A stretch of DNA of 64,000 nucleotides from Agaricus subrufescens (lineage: Eukaryota > Basidiomycota > Agaricomycetes > Agaricales > Agaricaceae): the NCBI GenBank assembly GCA_029945375.1, contig CM057062.1:1937564-2001563 (forward strand). The letters run 5' to 3'. The notes under the pieces are model-generated. The model did not search any database and was not told the DNA's origin. It saw only the letters and a list, made by a program, of their open reading frames with translations. Shown here in pieces: positions 31,220-43,124 of this stretch. A program made the translations under genes and the position numbers. How positions within the stretch are numbered: the first letter of the stretch is position 1; each line of letters starts with the position of its first letter.

Positions 31220-31642
31220 AAGCCTAGAGCTTGCGGAAACAAGGCTAACAAGGCTCAGGATGCTTCAAATGACGCCTCAGGCTCTGCAGCAAGCTCCTCT
31301 TCGAGTTCTAGCCCCAAAAAAGTGCAGAGAGTCCGTGAATTTGCTGGAAATGCAAGTGCCTCACATCCCTCCCCTTCCCCTTCGCTTTCTACACCTCTAC
31401 AGCTCAATGCTGACTTCCATTGGCTTGCAGACACTGGGGCCACTTCTCATATGACCCCACATTGTCACTGGTTCAAGAACTACTCCCCCAATCGCATTCC
31501 CATCCGATTAGCTGATAATTCAGTTGTATACTCTGCAGGAATAGGTTCTGTGGTGTTTAAACCAGTTGTTAATGGAAAGGAGGCTAGAGCGGTCGAGTTT
31601 TCGAGGGTACTGCATGTTCCTGACCTCAGGAGTAATCTGCTG
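31220..31642 (+). pseudogene. copia C7 gag end and protease
   Basis: Encodes the basic, serine-rich spacer after the zinc knuckle (RGNKANKAQDASNDASGSAA), FAGNASASHPSP, then the aspartic protease region with FHWLADTGATSHMTPH and SVVYSAGIGSVVF. It is cut after LRSNLL by L1, and continues beyond L1 with SCLYLAQHKG. It has no start codon of its own. Confidence 0.87.
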
Positions 31643-31730
31643 TTTTTTTTTTTGTAATCAATGGGATTTATTTCAAAATTGACCTTAAGGGTGCCATAAT
31701 GTGTTCCCTGTACTTTACATCACCTGTACA

Positions 31731-34700
31731 CTACCTCTGTTGGCACGAGACATTACATGGAGAAAGAGACAACATAGGCGCAAAAGAAACATATCCGGCA
31801 GATGAGGTCAACGCCATTTGAGAGAGAGAAAATGAAAATGAAAATGAAAAGGGGGAATAGTCCTGATCCTTCGAAACCGAATACAAGTACATGACATATA
31901 GAAGTGAAACAGATAAAAGGAAACGGTGAAATACCAATACAAAGAACAGAAACTCCTTGCACCTTCTCCTAACGTTCTGTGACGTCCACGGCTCCATCTT
32001 CATCAAGCTGTCAAAGAAGACCCCACTCCATTCGTTGACCTCCCAGACATTTTCATATAGCGAATTTATCGTCTCGTGATAAAAGATCTTGCCCATTAGT
32101 AAAGGAAGACATTTCTTCTTCCTTTCTTTATTCTCTTCATCCCTTTGGTGGTACACATCGTCATAGTACTTCTGCCAGTCAGGCTCAGCGATCCTCGGTA
32201 CTCGAGTGAGTTTGGCATTGTCTTCAAACGCAAACGCTTTGGGGTTATCATAGGAAAAGAATGAGTCCTTGGATGGATTTGATTCCGTTGATAGAGTAGT
32301 GCTCGGCTCTTCGAACATAGAGTGGACACACATTGAGGATATAGCTTTGGGTCTCTGGTGAATCTTGGTTACATCGACAGACCTTGAAGGGTTCGTTCGG
32401 AAAGAATCTAGCGCAATACAATCCAATTGGGGTGTGATTAGTGATCATGTGGGTGAGACGGGCGCATAGGGGGGCATGGTTGGCAATGGTGGCTCCACAA
32501 TGATTGCGGAGCCATGATCCTAAATTTAAGTGAGTGGGTTTGTCAACTTTATACTCATTCTTATCTGAGACAGCAGCACTGCCCTGTTTTAACTGTCCAG
32601 ATTTCTTCTGCTGATGTGGTTGATGGTCTGGTGAGGAGCTGTCCGGGCTCAACATCCCATCCCCGAAACCAACGTCCAAGTTTCTTTCAACGCGACCAAA
32701 GGGGGAGGTGGCTAGCCCTGCTCTCAATTGCTGCTTGGGATTGTCTACCCACATGTGATCCGGATACGAAGCACTATGCTTCAACCTCTCAGATCGATCC
32801 ATGCAGGAGAATGTATTGTACCAGCCGTGCCCCTTGAAGCACTGCCGGTCCTTTGGGTCGTCGAAACCCTCTTGCCAGACTGAGATAGCATCTTTGACTG
32901 TTTTGCTTCTTGCCCAGCTGTAAGATGCGGACTGTGGAAATTGGCGTCCCACTGTGTTGAATGTCTGTGCTTTGTTGGCGTTGTAATACACCTGGAAGGC
33001 TGCGAGTTGGAGACCTTCGTTATAATCTGGCTCCTTGGTTGCCCAGGACTCTCGAAAGCCCTTCACCAGAATGTCCACAGTTGGGAATTTGGTTACAAGA
33101 GCATCAAACATGAGAGAGATGGCAATGGATAATTGACCGCCTACAGGCTTGGAATTGGTCGCCATCAAATTACAAATGGTTGTGGGGGAAGTGGTGTAGA
33201 GAATGACTCTTTTGACGTCGAGTCCCTTCTCTAATTTGCGATAGGCTTTGAGGAGGCCAAGGAAAGCGGACCATCCTATAAGCGTTTCTTCCATAACTCT
33301 CCTACCAGCAGCTTGGGATTTGGACGATATCGTTCTCCTATGGTGGATGACAGAGAGAGCAATGTGAGAATGAGAATGATCCTCGAGATGATGATGAGGG
33401 TCATAGGAATGTTTGACGCCTGCTGTGATGATGTGAAGGTCATCGGTATTGTTGAGATTAGCAACTTGGATGTTGTCATGATAATCCCGTGATAACTTTG
33501 AGTTCAAGGGGGGCGTCTCGAACTTGATGCGGTCCAGGTATGTGTCAATGAATCTCCGTTCCGGTTGTACATGCTCAGAGAGGGGGTCAAATATCTCTTT
33601 GCAAGGGATGTTGATGATGGTGTCGAGGGCAACTTCATCTTCTTTTGGATTGCTTCGGTTTTAAATTCCAAAGCATTTGGATGGAGGGGAGTCTCCTTGG
33701 CTTTCCGCCGTTCCACAAGTGAGAGAACGGGATGGTGTGGATGAAGGGTGTTGAGTCGAGCGATGGCCCAATTGAACAATTTGCGGATGGTGATGGAGAT
33801 GGGCATGAGGCCAGCCACGGCACTCATTTCACCTAGGGGGGTTGTGCGGAATGCTCCAGTAATACAACGCGCTCCTTGATTGTGTGTAGCTTCCACCATT
33901 TTGAGATTGGTGCGGAAGCATCGGGTACCTGGGATATACCAACAGCGAAGGCCAAATGCTGCTATTGGTTGTATGCATGAGACGTAAAGAATGCGCTTTT
34001 GCTTGGCTGTGAGGCCGCACGCTGAGTTGCCTAGGACTTTCATACAGTGGACTGCAGAAAGCGACTTGGTAGCGTAAAATTTGACATGTTCTTTGAAATT
34101 GAGGTTGTGGTCGAACATGATCCCGAGGTACCTCCACACTGTTTTCGGGGTGAGGGGGCTTGAAGCATCGAAGGGGGCAAATCCAATATCAAGGGAGGGA
34201 TTGGCCAAATGGTAATTGCGGGCGGAATCTGCAAAGTGGAAAAGTTCCGTCTTTGTGTGTTCCATTACAAGACCAAAGTCGTTGAAAATGGAAGTGATGT
34301 GGGTGTACGCCTCTTTTAGAGAGTCCATAACGTTGTTTCTACAATCCCCCGTGGCAACAAGAAGTCCATCGTCCACAAAAGAAAGAAAAGCAGTCAAAGG
34401 AAAATGAATACGAGCCTCATCATCTGATAACCAAGAGTCCAATAAATGAAACACGGGCGCAATATACAATGCAGAAAGAATTGGAGAAAGAGCGCTACCT
34501 TGTCCTACACCTACATCCGAATCGAATAAAGGGGAGGTTTGATTGTTAATAGAATATTGAGTTTTTCGACCTACTAAATAAGAAGAAAAGAAGGAAACTA
34601 CTTTACTTGCAAAACCAAAATGTTTGATAATTTTAGATAATGCCTGATGATTAAGAGAAGGAAAAGATTGAGCCACGTCGAAAGCAATAACCGAAGTGAC

Positions 34701-36563
34701 CTTTTTGTTTGACCATCCCGCTCAGACATGATGAGTGAGGGATACAGCCACATCGTCAACAGATTGTTGGATGATACCACCAGTCTGACATGGGTGAATA
34801 GCTCCTGACGTGACCCCTTTGAATTGGAGCCGCCGTGTGATCATTTTCTCTATGAGTTTCCCCATAGTGTTGAGTAGGACGATTGGCTGAAAAGATTTGG
34901 CCGTGCTATAAGATGGTTTACCCAGCTTCGGGATGATGATGGATACCGAGTTTTTGAAATGCTTGGGCCAGTATCCTACTTTGATACAGGCATTAGCAAT
35001 GTTTGTTATGAGTTCACATATTTCGTTAGAAATGGCAAACTGTTTCCATAACCTCCAAGTGACGTTATCCGGCCCAGGCACGGTGTTCTTTGTGCAATTG
35101 TTAAGGGCGTCATGGAATTCTTGAAGAGAAAACAGCGGCCATTCTCTTTCTTCAAGTTTGTCAATCTTCTCCGTGAACCATTCAAGATTGATGGATCGGT
35201 TGTTGGCAGAGTTATATGTATGATGGAGGTTGTCAAAAAGCTTTTGAGGGCTATCGCATGGTGTTCCTTGTTGGTCTAGGATGGCTTCCACCACTGGAAG
35301 TTTGTGTTTGCAAGTCCATGGCATAAGGTCCCATGGTCTTTGATTGTTGGTTGCCATTTCCTCAATTTTCTTGTCGAAGTGTTCCTGTTTAGCTTTTCGG
35401 ATGGTGCGTTTGAGATTACCACATTCCACCCAATTGCATGAGCCACCATTTCTCCTCATCTTCTGGTACACCTCTTTACACTCCTCATTCCACCACTTTT
35501 TCCCATGATGGCTCGGTTTTCTTTCTTCCGCGAATTTCAGCCACGCACTCTCTAGGATGTCCGCCGCTCTTCCCATAGTCGTCTCTAGTTCCTCCTCTGA
35601 CCCTAGAATGTTTCTCTCTAAGCTTCCCAGCTCTCTCCATATCATCTTAACATATTCCTCCTCCTCCTCCGAATACGCCTCAATCTTTAACTTTCCCCTC
35701 TTCTCCAGTTCAGCCCCAAGTACAGGAATCTTGATGAGGAGAGGGCGGTGATCCGACGTCCATCTCCTTGCGTCTTGAGTTTGAATTTCATATCCAAATC
35801 CCTGTAAATTTAGTATATCCACCGAAGCAAATACTAGGTCAAGTACAGATGCCCTTGAGTTAGGGTTATCTGGGATGCGCATCGGTTCACCTCCATTAGA
35901 GGGCTGAACATAGATGATTTCTAGATTCGACATGACATTTTTTAGTCTCATATACGGGGAGGAGCAACCATATTGTGAGGCCGCTCCTTCATCTCATCCC
36001 CAGTCTTGGATATTAAAATCCCCAGCACATAGTGAAATAGGTGGAATGATATCACTTACTGCGTCTAGCTGGTGTACCGCCACATGGGTCTGGCCGTCGT
36101 TGTACACATTGAGGATATTGAATTTGCTGGGTACACCAGCTAGGGGTCGGTTAATATGCAGTGTGACTAGTGACATGTCATGATGCTTGATAATGTCGGA
36201 TCGGAGTTGAGGTCTGAAAATGTCAAGTCTTTTGTTAATATACGTGAGGACCCTTCGATCAAGTCTCTCTGCATCCCTATTGTTGTAAGCCTCTGTAAAT
36301 GGAGACCAAGATGGGTGGATGGGGGGGCCATATGCCATGTCCCCTTCCTTGTTAGTATTAGATGGCTGCCTACGCACGCCCCTCCAGCCGGGTTCTTGGA
36401 ACAAAATAATGTCAACAACCCCGGCGAGTTTGTCTAGTACGGTAGAAGTGGTTTCCTAGTTCTTCTGCACATTAAATGATAAAATAGTAAAATTATATGT
36501 ACTTAATGAATGTGGTGCGAGGTTTTGAGTCTCGCTTGATGATGGTTGGTCATCACTATTCAT
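31731..36563 (-). pseudogene. ORF2 of L1: endonuclease, reverse transcriptase, RNase H-like
   Basis: The ATG overlaps the ORF1 stop as ATGA. An APE-type endonuclease follows (FNVQK, DIILFQEPGW, AGDFNIQDWG, SDHRPL). Next are reverse transcriptase (NTVPGPDNVTWRLW, a TGA in HHV*AGWSNKKV, GVGQGSALSPILSALYIAP, active site FLSFVDDGLL) and a C-terminal part with an RNase H-like order of segments. The expected TDGS reads TAGV, so its catalytic acids look lost. The end has CRCNQ...CPLY. Stops fall after NVQKN, after FNIQDWG and in the reverse transcriptase, and frame shifts lie near 33,530 and 32,300. It is inactive as it stands. Confidence 0.88.
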
Positions 36564-39500
36564 TGGGATGAATCGGTGACCTCGATTACTTGGGAGGGCG
36601 GTGCCTCGAAAGCCTGTGTAATGTTAGCTTTTTGCCTCTTGCGCTTTGTGCATTCAGCGTTATTGTCAGCAATGCGGCATTGTTCATGCCACATGACATC
36701 GTGTTGGTGTCGTTTATAGACACATTTAGAATTGTTGGCAGCATGTGCGCTACCACAGTTGAGACATTTAGGAGCGTGCTTACATCCTTTGAAGTCCAGT
36801 TTCTTTCTTTCTTCACCACAGCAGGGTCCAAATGTGTCATGGTTTTCCGTTCGGTGAGGGTTCTTGCATCTTGCACAGATATTGTGGTTGATGTGACACC
36901 TGGAGGTTCCGTGATTCCATTTCCAGCACTTTTGGCACTGGGGAACAAATTCACGTTGGCAAGCGTATTTGAGCCGGATGAGGCGACCTCGCATATTGTA
37001 GACTTTGTTGACCAGGTTCTTTGTGAGAAGTCTGGCCTTGGAATCCCAAACGTCTAAGAAGACGACGCATTTGTCATTAGAGCCTTTGCACTTGACGACA
37101 GTGGGTTCAGCTTTCGCTTCGAGTCCGCGGAATTGTACCACGTTCTGCATAGCTGCTAAAACTTGCTCGCCGGTTAGTATACTTTCCGGATTGCGAGCGG
37201 GGAGATTGGTCCAGTAGTCGAACCCTTTCATGATGAGGTGAGCCACTGATTGTGGTGCTTGTGGATCTTCGATTTGTTTGTCTGCTGGGATGTCCAGAGT
37301 GAACATGAGTGCCTCTTTGACGGCATTGAAACCCTGTTTAGATGGGACAAGGTTAAGGTAGAAATGAATGACCATCTTGAATAGATGGCCGCTTTGGACA
37401 CGAAGTTATGACTCTGACGTCATCAGAGCCTGGTTCATTTTGTCAACAACCGCTCCCATGTCTTTGAAGCATTCTGGTTGGACAATGTGGCTGAAGCCAA
37501 ATTGGGTGGACTTTCTGTTGAGTCCAGCCAAGATACCTTGCACTGCTTTTTGGGCCGTGGTCTGGTTGTGTCCTTTAGACACATGGGAATTGGATCCGGC
37601 TGAAGCCAATGAGCCCGATGAGGGGGGGGTAGTTACCATCGGTGCTACTGTCTTGAGTGCCTCCTGAATGGACATTTCAGGGTATGCCTTCTTGAGTTCC
37701 ACAGCCCATTGGACAGCCTCAGCCGGCATGTTGGGGGTGATGGGAGGTTTGACGGTTACCAGCTTCTTGAGGGCCGATGCATAAGAAACAGGGGCAGGCT
37801 TAGCTTGGGCCCATGGTTTGGTGGCTAGGTTTGCCTTAGGAGCGTTAACGTTAGCCTTATGCAGGGAAATGGGAGGAGGAACTGCTTGTCCTTGGAGGAG
37901 TTCCTCCAATTGGATGACGAGATTTTTAGATGGCCCGGCCTTTGGCTAAGCCTTACCTTTACTATTCGCCTGTTGTTGTGCGGCAAATTGGACGAATTTA
38001 TTGGCCTTGGGCATGGCCACAATCTTGATGGGGGAAGGGGCCAGGATAGGGGCTGGCTTGGGAATGGGGGCAGGAGGGGTGGGGATTTTCTTATCTTTAC
38101 CTTTCTCCTTTGCAGTAAGATGCGGAGGCTCTGTGTCAACCTCCATGGGGGCGACAGCACTTGGAGTCAGGGCCACATTCTGTGGTTGCTGGACTTGATG
38201 GGAGGGGGTCGGGTTGATGGGGAGGGGGGGGAATCCTTCTCTCATCTCATCTCTTCTCTTCTTCGCATAAAACTCAACCATATGGCTGAGAGACCCACGA
38301 TTAGGAACAATGACATTTGCCCAGTCCGTTCCGAGGAGCAGACTGACAAAGTCAACAAGGCGTTCGGCAACGGCAGGAGCATTACCGACTTGATTGGGAG
38401 TAATTTGCATGAACGGATTTAATACCGCTCGTAGTTCCCTCAATAGATCGTTGAGCTCATCTAGTTCAAACATGATGTGCTCAGAGTGTTGTTTGGGGAG
38501 TGCTGGGGAGCTGTGGCACATTTCCTTGTCAACAATTTTGCTGGTAATTTCTTTTGATTTAGAAATATTGGCTTGGAATTCTTGAGCGGATTTTGTCTTT
38601 TCACTGCTTGTGACAATTTCAGCCGAAGATGACCGATTGGCTTCCTTGACCTTGAGGGCATAGAGCTGTGCCACGGTCGCTTTCTGAATGCACAGCAAAG
38701 TAGGGGTCTTGTCAAGGTCTGGAATTGGACCTCAGCTCGGGGGGGTGATTTGCCGGACTCGGAGAGCCAGGCTTTTGATTCCTGACGGTTCTGCAGAAGT
38801 CGCATAATCCGTAGGTGGGTTGGCTGGTGTGGCCTCTGTGGTCTTCAAAGCTGGATAGCTAAGAAGAGCCGGATCGGGAGTCAGAATGCCGAAGCTTTCC
38901 GATTGGACAGACAAGGGGATGGTCTGTGCGGGCTTGAGAGCCAGATGACTCATCAATGCTGGTTTGGGTGTAGGAAAGACCAGGCTTTCCGATTGGGCAG
39001 GACGGGGTGACGTGGCCTTTAGAGCTGGGTGGTCCAAAAGTGCAGCATCTGGGGTGGGCTGTCCATAGCTGGGGGTAGCATAGGACAGGGGAGTAGCGCT
39101 CCATCTTGGGGCAAGGTGGAGGTTGTCAAGCATCTCTGGACCAGGTGTAGAGAAACCATAGTCGCTTGAGGTTTGTCCAGTGGCAGCGGCTTCTTCTTCC
39201 TCTTGTCTCCACAACCTCCTGATTCTCTCTCTCTCAACTCTCTCAAATACCCTTGGATTGTCCTCTGGCTCGCTCTCCTCCTCACTCGACTCCTCTTCCT
39301 TGTCCTCCTCTTGGGCAATCTCCTTATCTGTTGCTGGATCCTTGGGAGTGGGTCCAGCTTCCTCCACTTGTTGAGCCTCTTCAGCTCGCACTTGGTCGAG
39401 GGTTTTGAACGCCGATGGTGCCAAAATACCCTTCAACTCTCTGGACATGGTTCCCTTCTTGGCCGGGACCATGGCTTTAATAGCTCCTTTGACCTTCAAT

Positions 39501-39607
39501 CTGAATTTCGAGGTTGTAGAAGCATGGGAAGCAACAGAGCGGATGCTCCCTGTGGGTGATGGTGGTCGCGATGGATGTTCGTACGGCTGGGGTCGCTTTC
39601 CAGACAT
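36560..39607 (-). pseudogene. ORF1 (gag-like) of L1, three in-frame stops
   Basis: About 1,016 codons in one frame from MSGKRPQPYEHPSRPPS, stopped by TGA at 38,734-38,732, TAG at 37,948-37,946 and TAA at 37,408-37,406. The N-terminal half is charged and repetitive, with several units of the form LLxxPALKxTxxxP. The C-terminal part has three Cys-rich knuckles: CQKCWKWNHGTSRC, CARCKNPHRTENH and CLNCGSAHAANNSKC. This is the layout of Tad1/I-clade ORF1 proteins, which bind the element RNA. It is longer than, and clearly different from, the half-LINE ORF1, though the knuckle order is alike. Confidence 0.85.
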
Positions 39608-39747
39608 ACTGGGGCACAGGGGGTCACGAGATATCAAGTGTTATCCCTGTAGAGCAGAATATATTCCAACTAAATGCACGTCCAACACCAAAATCCTAAA
39701 TAGGAAGGTGGTGGTAAGAGATCAAGAAGGAATGGAGTAATCTGCTG

Positions 39748-42700
39748 TCATGTTTATACCTTGCTCAGCACAAGGGCTTCAATATTACCATTTCTGCTTG
39801 CTCTATCGCTTTCCAGTGCAAGGGAACAACACTTTTTATGGCCACTATTCACTCCAACAACTCTGCTGAGCTAGATGGCTCTACAATCACTTCCAAGGCT
39901 GCTTTTGCTGTCTCTACACTGCCAGCTGACCTCTCCCTGTGGCATCGTTGCTTCATTCATCACAATTATGCTGATGTGAAGTCTATGTTGAGTAAGGACC
40001 TTGTTACAGGCCTCAAACTCGATTCTAATGCTCTCCCTGACCCTATATGCGAGCCCTGCCTTGCTGGCAAGATGCATTCACTACCATTTCCTCCCTCCCT
40101 CAATCACAATCGATCCCCTCTTGAGCTGGTGCATTCAGACCTTCACAGACCGCTCCCAGTCGCTTCCCACTCAGGCTACAAGTACTGGATCACCTTTATA
40201 GATGATGCAACACAATTCCGGGCTGTACACTTGCTTAAAAGCAAGTCAGAAGCCTTTGAAGCATTCAAAGTCTACAAATCTTGGGCTGAGAACCAACTTG
40301 GAGTCAAAGTTCGGGCTCTACAGGATGATAAAGGCGGTGAATACATGTCTAAAGCATTCCTAACGTTCACGGAGCAGTCTGGGATCAAAAGGAGGCACTC
40401 TACTTGCAACAGGCCTCAGCAGAATGGCCTTGCAGAAAGAGCTAATAGGACTATGGGTGAAAGAATCACTGCTATGCTCTTGGAATCTCAACTTCCTGCC
40501 TCTTTCTGGGGAGAATGTGTATCTTCTATGGTCCATGTCTGGAATAGGCTGCCTACAGTGTCGCTCTCTGGCACTACACCCTTCCAGGCCCTCTATAAGC
40601 GAAAGCCTGATGTCTCCCACCTCTGAGTATGGGGGTGCACTGCCTATGTGCATGTACAGCGAGATAAGAGGACTTCTCTGGAGCCTCACTACAAAAAATG
40701 CGTCTTTATAGGCTATCCTGCAGGCTACAAAGGCTGGAAGTTCTACAATCCAGTCACTAAGCGTTCAGTGATCTCGGAGAGAGCTGATTTCGATGAAAGG
40801 TACTTTCCTGGGACTTCTAGAGCCCAACTCGATGCTGTTCCATCATTTGCTGGCCCTCCCCCCTCCCCTGAGTCTCAGAATGTTTCTGAGCCCTCTCCTG
40901 CACCACCAACGTCACATTTCAGAGTGCCACCTCTCCTAGATGAAGGGGGTGATATTAGCCCTCTCCCTGCTTGCTTTCAGTCTCCCAGTCCGAGAACTCC
41001 TTCTGTTCCTCTCGAAGAGGAGGCTCCTCCTCCTCCTCCTAGCCCTGCTACTCTGCCTCCACAAGCTCCAATTCTGCTCCCTGTGACTCCTCCCACTTCT
41101 GGAGTGCCCCCTGAGCCTCCAAGAGTGCCATGTCGCACTGGGCGCGTTCGGAAGCCCCCTGGTGACTGGTGGAAGGTCAGGCAACCTAATCTGCCTGCTA
41201 GAGACCTAGAAGACAACAACGAGGCTGCTCTTTCAGCTGATACTGACTTCTATGAGGTCAAGTTTGCTGGGGCTGTTTCTACAGCTGATCCTCGCACCTA
41301 CAGGCTGGCTATGCAGTCCCCTGACAGGGAACACTGGGTCAATGCCTGTAACACCGAGATCTTCAATCTCGAGGCTAACAGGACTTGGGAACTCACTGAG
41401 CTGCCTCCTGGTAAGAAGGTAGTCAACTCTGGATGGGTATTCAAGGTTAAAAGGCATGCCGACGGCTCAATTGAGCACTATAGGGCTCGCCTTGTTGCTA
41501 AAGGGTTCTCCCAATGTCCTGGCTTCGATTACACTGAGGTCTTTGCCCCTACATTTTGTCCTGCCTCTCTGAGACTCATTATAGCTCTGGCTGCTAGACA
41601 AGGCTTCAAAATGCGCTCTGTTGATATCTCCTCTGCCTTCACTTATGGGGAACTCGAGGAGGAGATCTACATGAGGCAACCAGAGGGCTATCATACTGGG
41701 GGACCTCATATGGTCTTCAGGCTCCATAAATTGCTCTATGGCCTTATGCAGGCTGCCAGACAGTGGAGTAAGAAGCTCCAAGGTGTTCTAGAGGGTATCG
41801 GCTACTCCAGACTTCGCTCCGACAACTCCATATACATCTATTCCAAGGGAGACATCAAGGTCATTGTACCAGTCTTCATTGATGACATTACCCTAGTCTC
41901 TAAAAGCAATGCAGCCATGGCCTCTGCTGTCTCAGAGCTGTCTAGGCACTTCAAACTGCGAGATCTAGGCTCTACCACTCTTCTGCTGGGCATTCAGGTG
42001 AAGCAGGATTGCTCTAAGCGTTCCATCTCCCTCTCCCAAGAGCACTACATCAAGGAGCTCCTAGAACAGTTCAATATGGACGATTCTAACTCCCTTTCCA
42101 CCCCTCTACCTCCTGGCTCTGAGCTCTCAGACATTATTCCCTCACTTGAGGAGCAGGCTGAGATGAAGTCAGTTCCTTATCTCTCTGCTGTAGGTGCCCT
42201 GCAGTATCTGGCCACCATGACTCGACCCAACATTGCCTATGCTGTCTCCTACCTTGGGAGATTCAATCACAATCCTGCTCCTGCCCATTGGCTTGCTGTA
42301 AAGCATTTACTTCGCTATTTGAAGGGCACAATGCACTACCAGCTTGTCTACCAAGGTAGTGACTCTAGAGAGCTGTTTACCACCTATTCTGATGCTTCCC
42401 ATGGTGGCTGCAAGGCCACAGGTCGAGCTACAGGTGGTTATGTGACTCTAGTGTCTGGGGCTGCTGTAGGATGGTCCTCAAAGCATCAGCCCTTTGTGAC
42501 TCTCTCGAGTACTGAGGCTGAATTTGTTGCTGCCATTGAAGCTGGAAAGGAGATCAAGTGGACTAGGAACATTTTGACTGAGTTTGGCTATCACCAGACA
42601 CTTCCTTCAACACTTTTCATGGATAACAAGTCTGGTATCAGTGTAGCCAAGAATCCTGAGCACCACGGGCGCATGAAACACCTAGATCTTCGGTTCTATT

Positions 42701-42840
42701 GGCTCTGCGAGGCTGTAGAAGATGGAGTCATTGATCCTCTCTATGTATCCACTGACCAGCAACTTGCGGACATCCTAACCAAGGCTGTATCAAGGAAAGT
42801 TGTTGACTTTGCTGTGCCGTTGTTAGGACTTGGAGCTTAG
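39748..42840 (+). pseudogene. copia C7 protease end, integrase, reverse transcriptase, RNase H
   Basis: Continues C7 past L1: SCLYLAQHKG, pre-integrase HRCFIHHNYAD...CEPCLAGK, integrase core HSDLHRP, DDKGGEYM and GLAERANRTMGE. A TGA at 40,624 follows (C3 has CGA in SHLRVWG), then an unbroken 730-codon frame with linker, reverse transcriptase (SVDISSAFTYGELEEEIYM, VPVFIDDITLV) and complete RNase H (TYSDASHGGCKATGRATGG, SSTEAEF, MDNKSGISVA). Apart from the single TGA and L1 the reading frame is intact. Confidence 0.93.
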
Positions 42841-42866
42841 TATGGACTGGTTGGATCAAGGGGGTG

Positions 42867-43124
42867 TGTTAGACTGCCCCAGCAGTCAGATGGTACGACT
42901 TTCTGATCATGTGATATATTAGTAAGCACATGTTGAACTTGTCTGTGAACGCTCTAGAAGCCCTTAGCTTCTTAGACTTGTTCACAGGTGAGTATAGAGT
43001 TCTGTATATTCATAGACAGCTTCTTAGACTTGTTCACAGGATTGCTATATCAATTCTTATCCAATTCACTTGTGACTACCACTGTTAGAACCGTCTCCGC
43101 ACGCACTATGTTCTACCTCCAACA
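42867..43124 (+). repeat. 3' LTR of copia C7 (subfamily B)
   Basis: A 258-bp LTR, TGTTAGACTG to CCTCCAACA, preceded by the polypurine tract AAGGGGGTG. It is diverged from subfamily A LTRs but keeps two copies of CTTCTTAGACTTGTTCACAG. The hairpin arms CTGTGAAC (42,943-42,950) and GTTCACAG (42,980-42,987) differ from subfamily A by paired changes that keep the stem. It is followed with no gap by the truncated body of C8. Confidence 0.9.

Larger units (their letters stand above)
31643..39733 (-). mobile_element. Tad1-like LINE L1, full length, decayed
   Basis: An 8.1-kb insertion in C7 bounded by GGAGTAATCTGCTG (31,629-31,642 and 39,734-39,747). On the minus strand it has the 5' box CTTCTTGATCTCTTACCACC, ORF1, ORF2, and a 3' UTR with the boxes GACCTCATCTGCCGGATATG and CACATTATGGCACC, TGAAATAAATCCCATTGATTAC, and poly(A). 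It is the only element here with endonuclease and reverse transcriptase. Both ORFs carry several stops, so this copy is dead. Its ends are those shared by H1-H14 and S1. Confidence 0.92.
31220..43124 (+). mobile_element. Ty1/copia element C7 (subfamily B), split by L1
   Basis: A plus-strand copia of a second subfamily, recognised by a 258-bp LTR starting TGTTAGACTGCCCC and by consistent protein changes such as PAGYKGWKFYNP and AARQGFKMRSVDIS. It starts after the Gag zinc knuckle, head-to-head with the truncated gag of C4, so the 5' LTR and most of gag are missing. The 8.1-kb L1 lies in the protease spacer. The pol part is the best preserved copia pol in the window. Confidence 0.9.

Noticed and set aside
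32248..33507. Independent host gene in L1
   Set aside because: It is in line with ORF2 after a frameshift and ends with the Cys-rich tail common after LINE reverse transcriptases.
37859..38422. Plus-strand frame opposite L1 ORF1
   Set aside because: Glycine-rich antisense shadow without domain; the minus-strand ORF1 explains the region.
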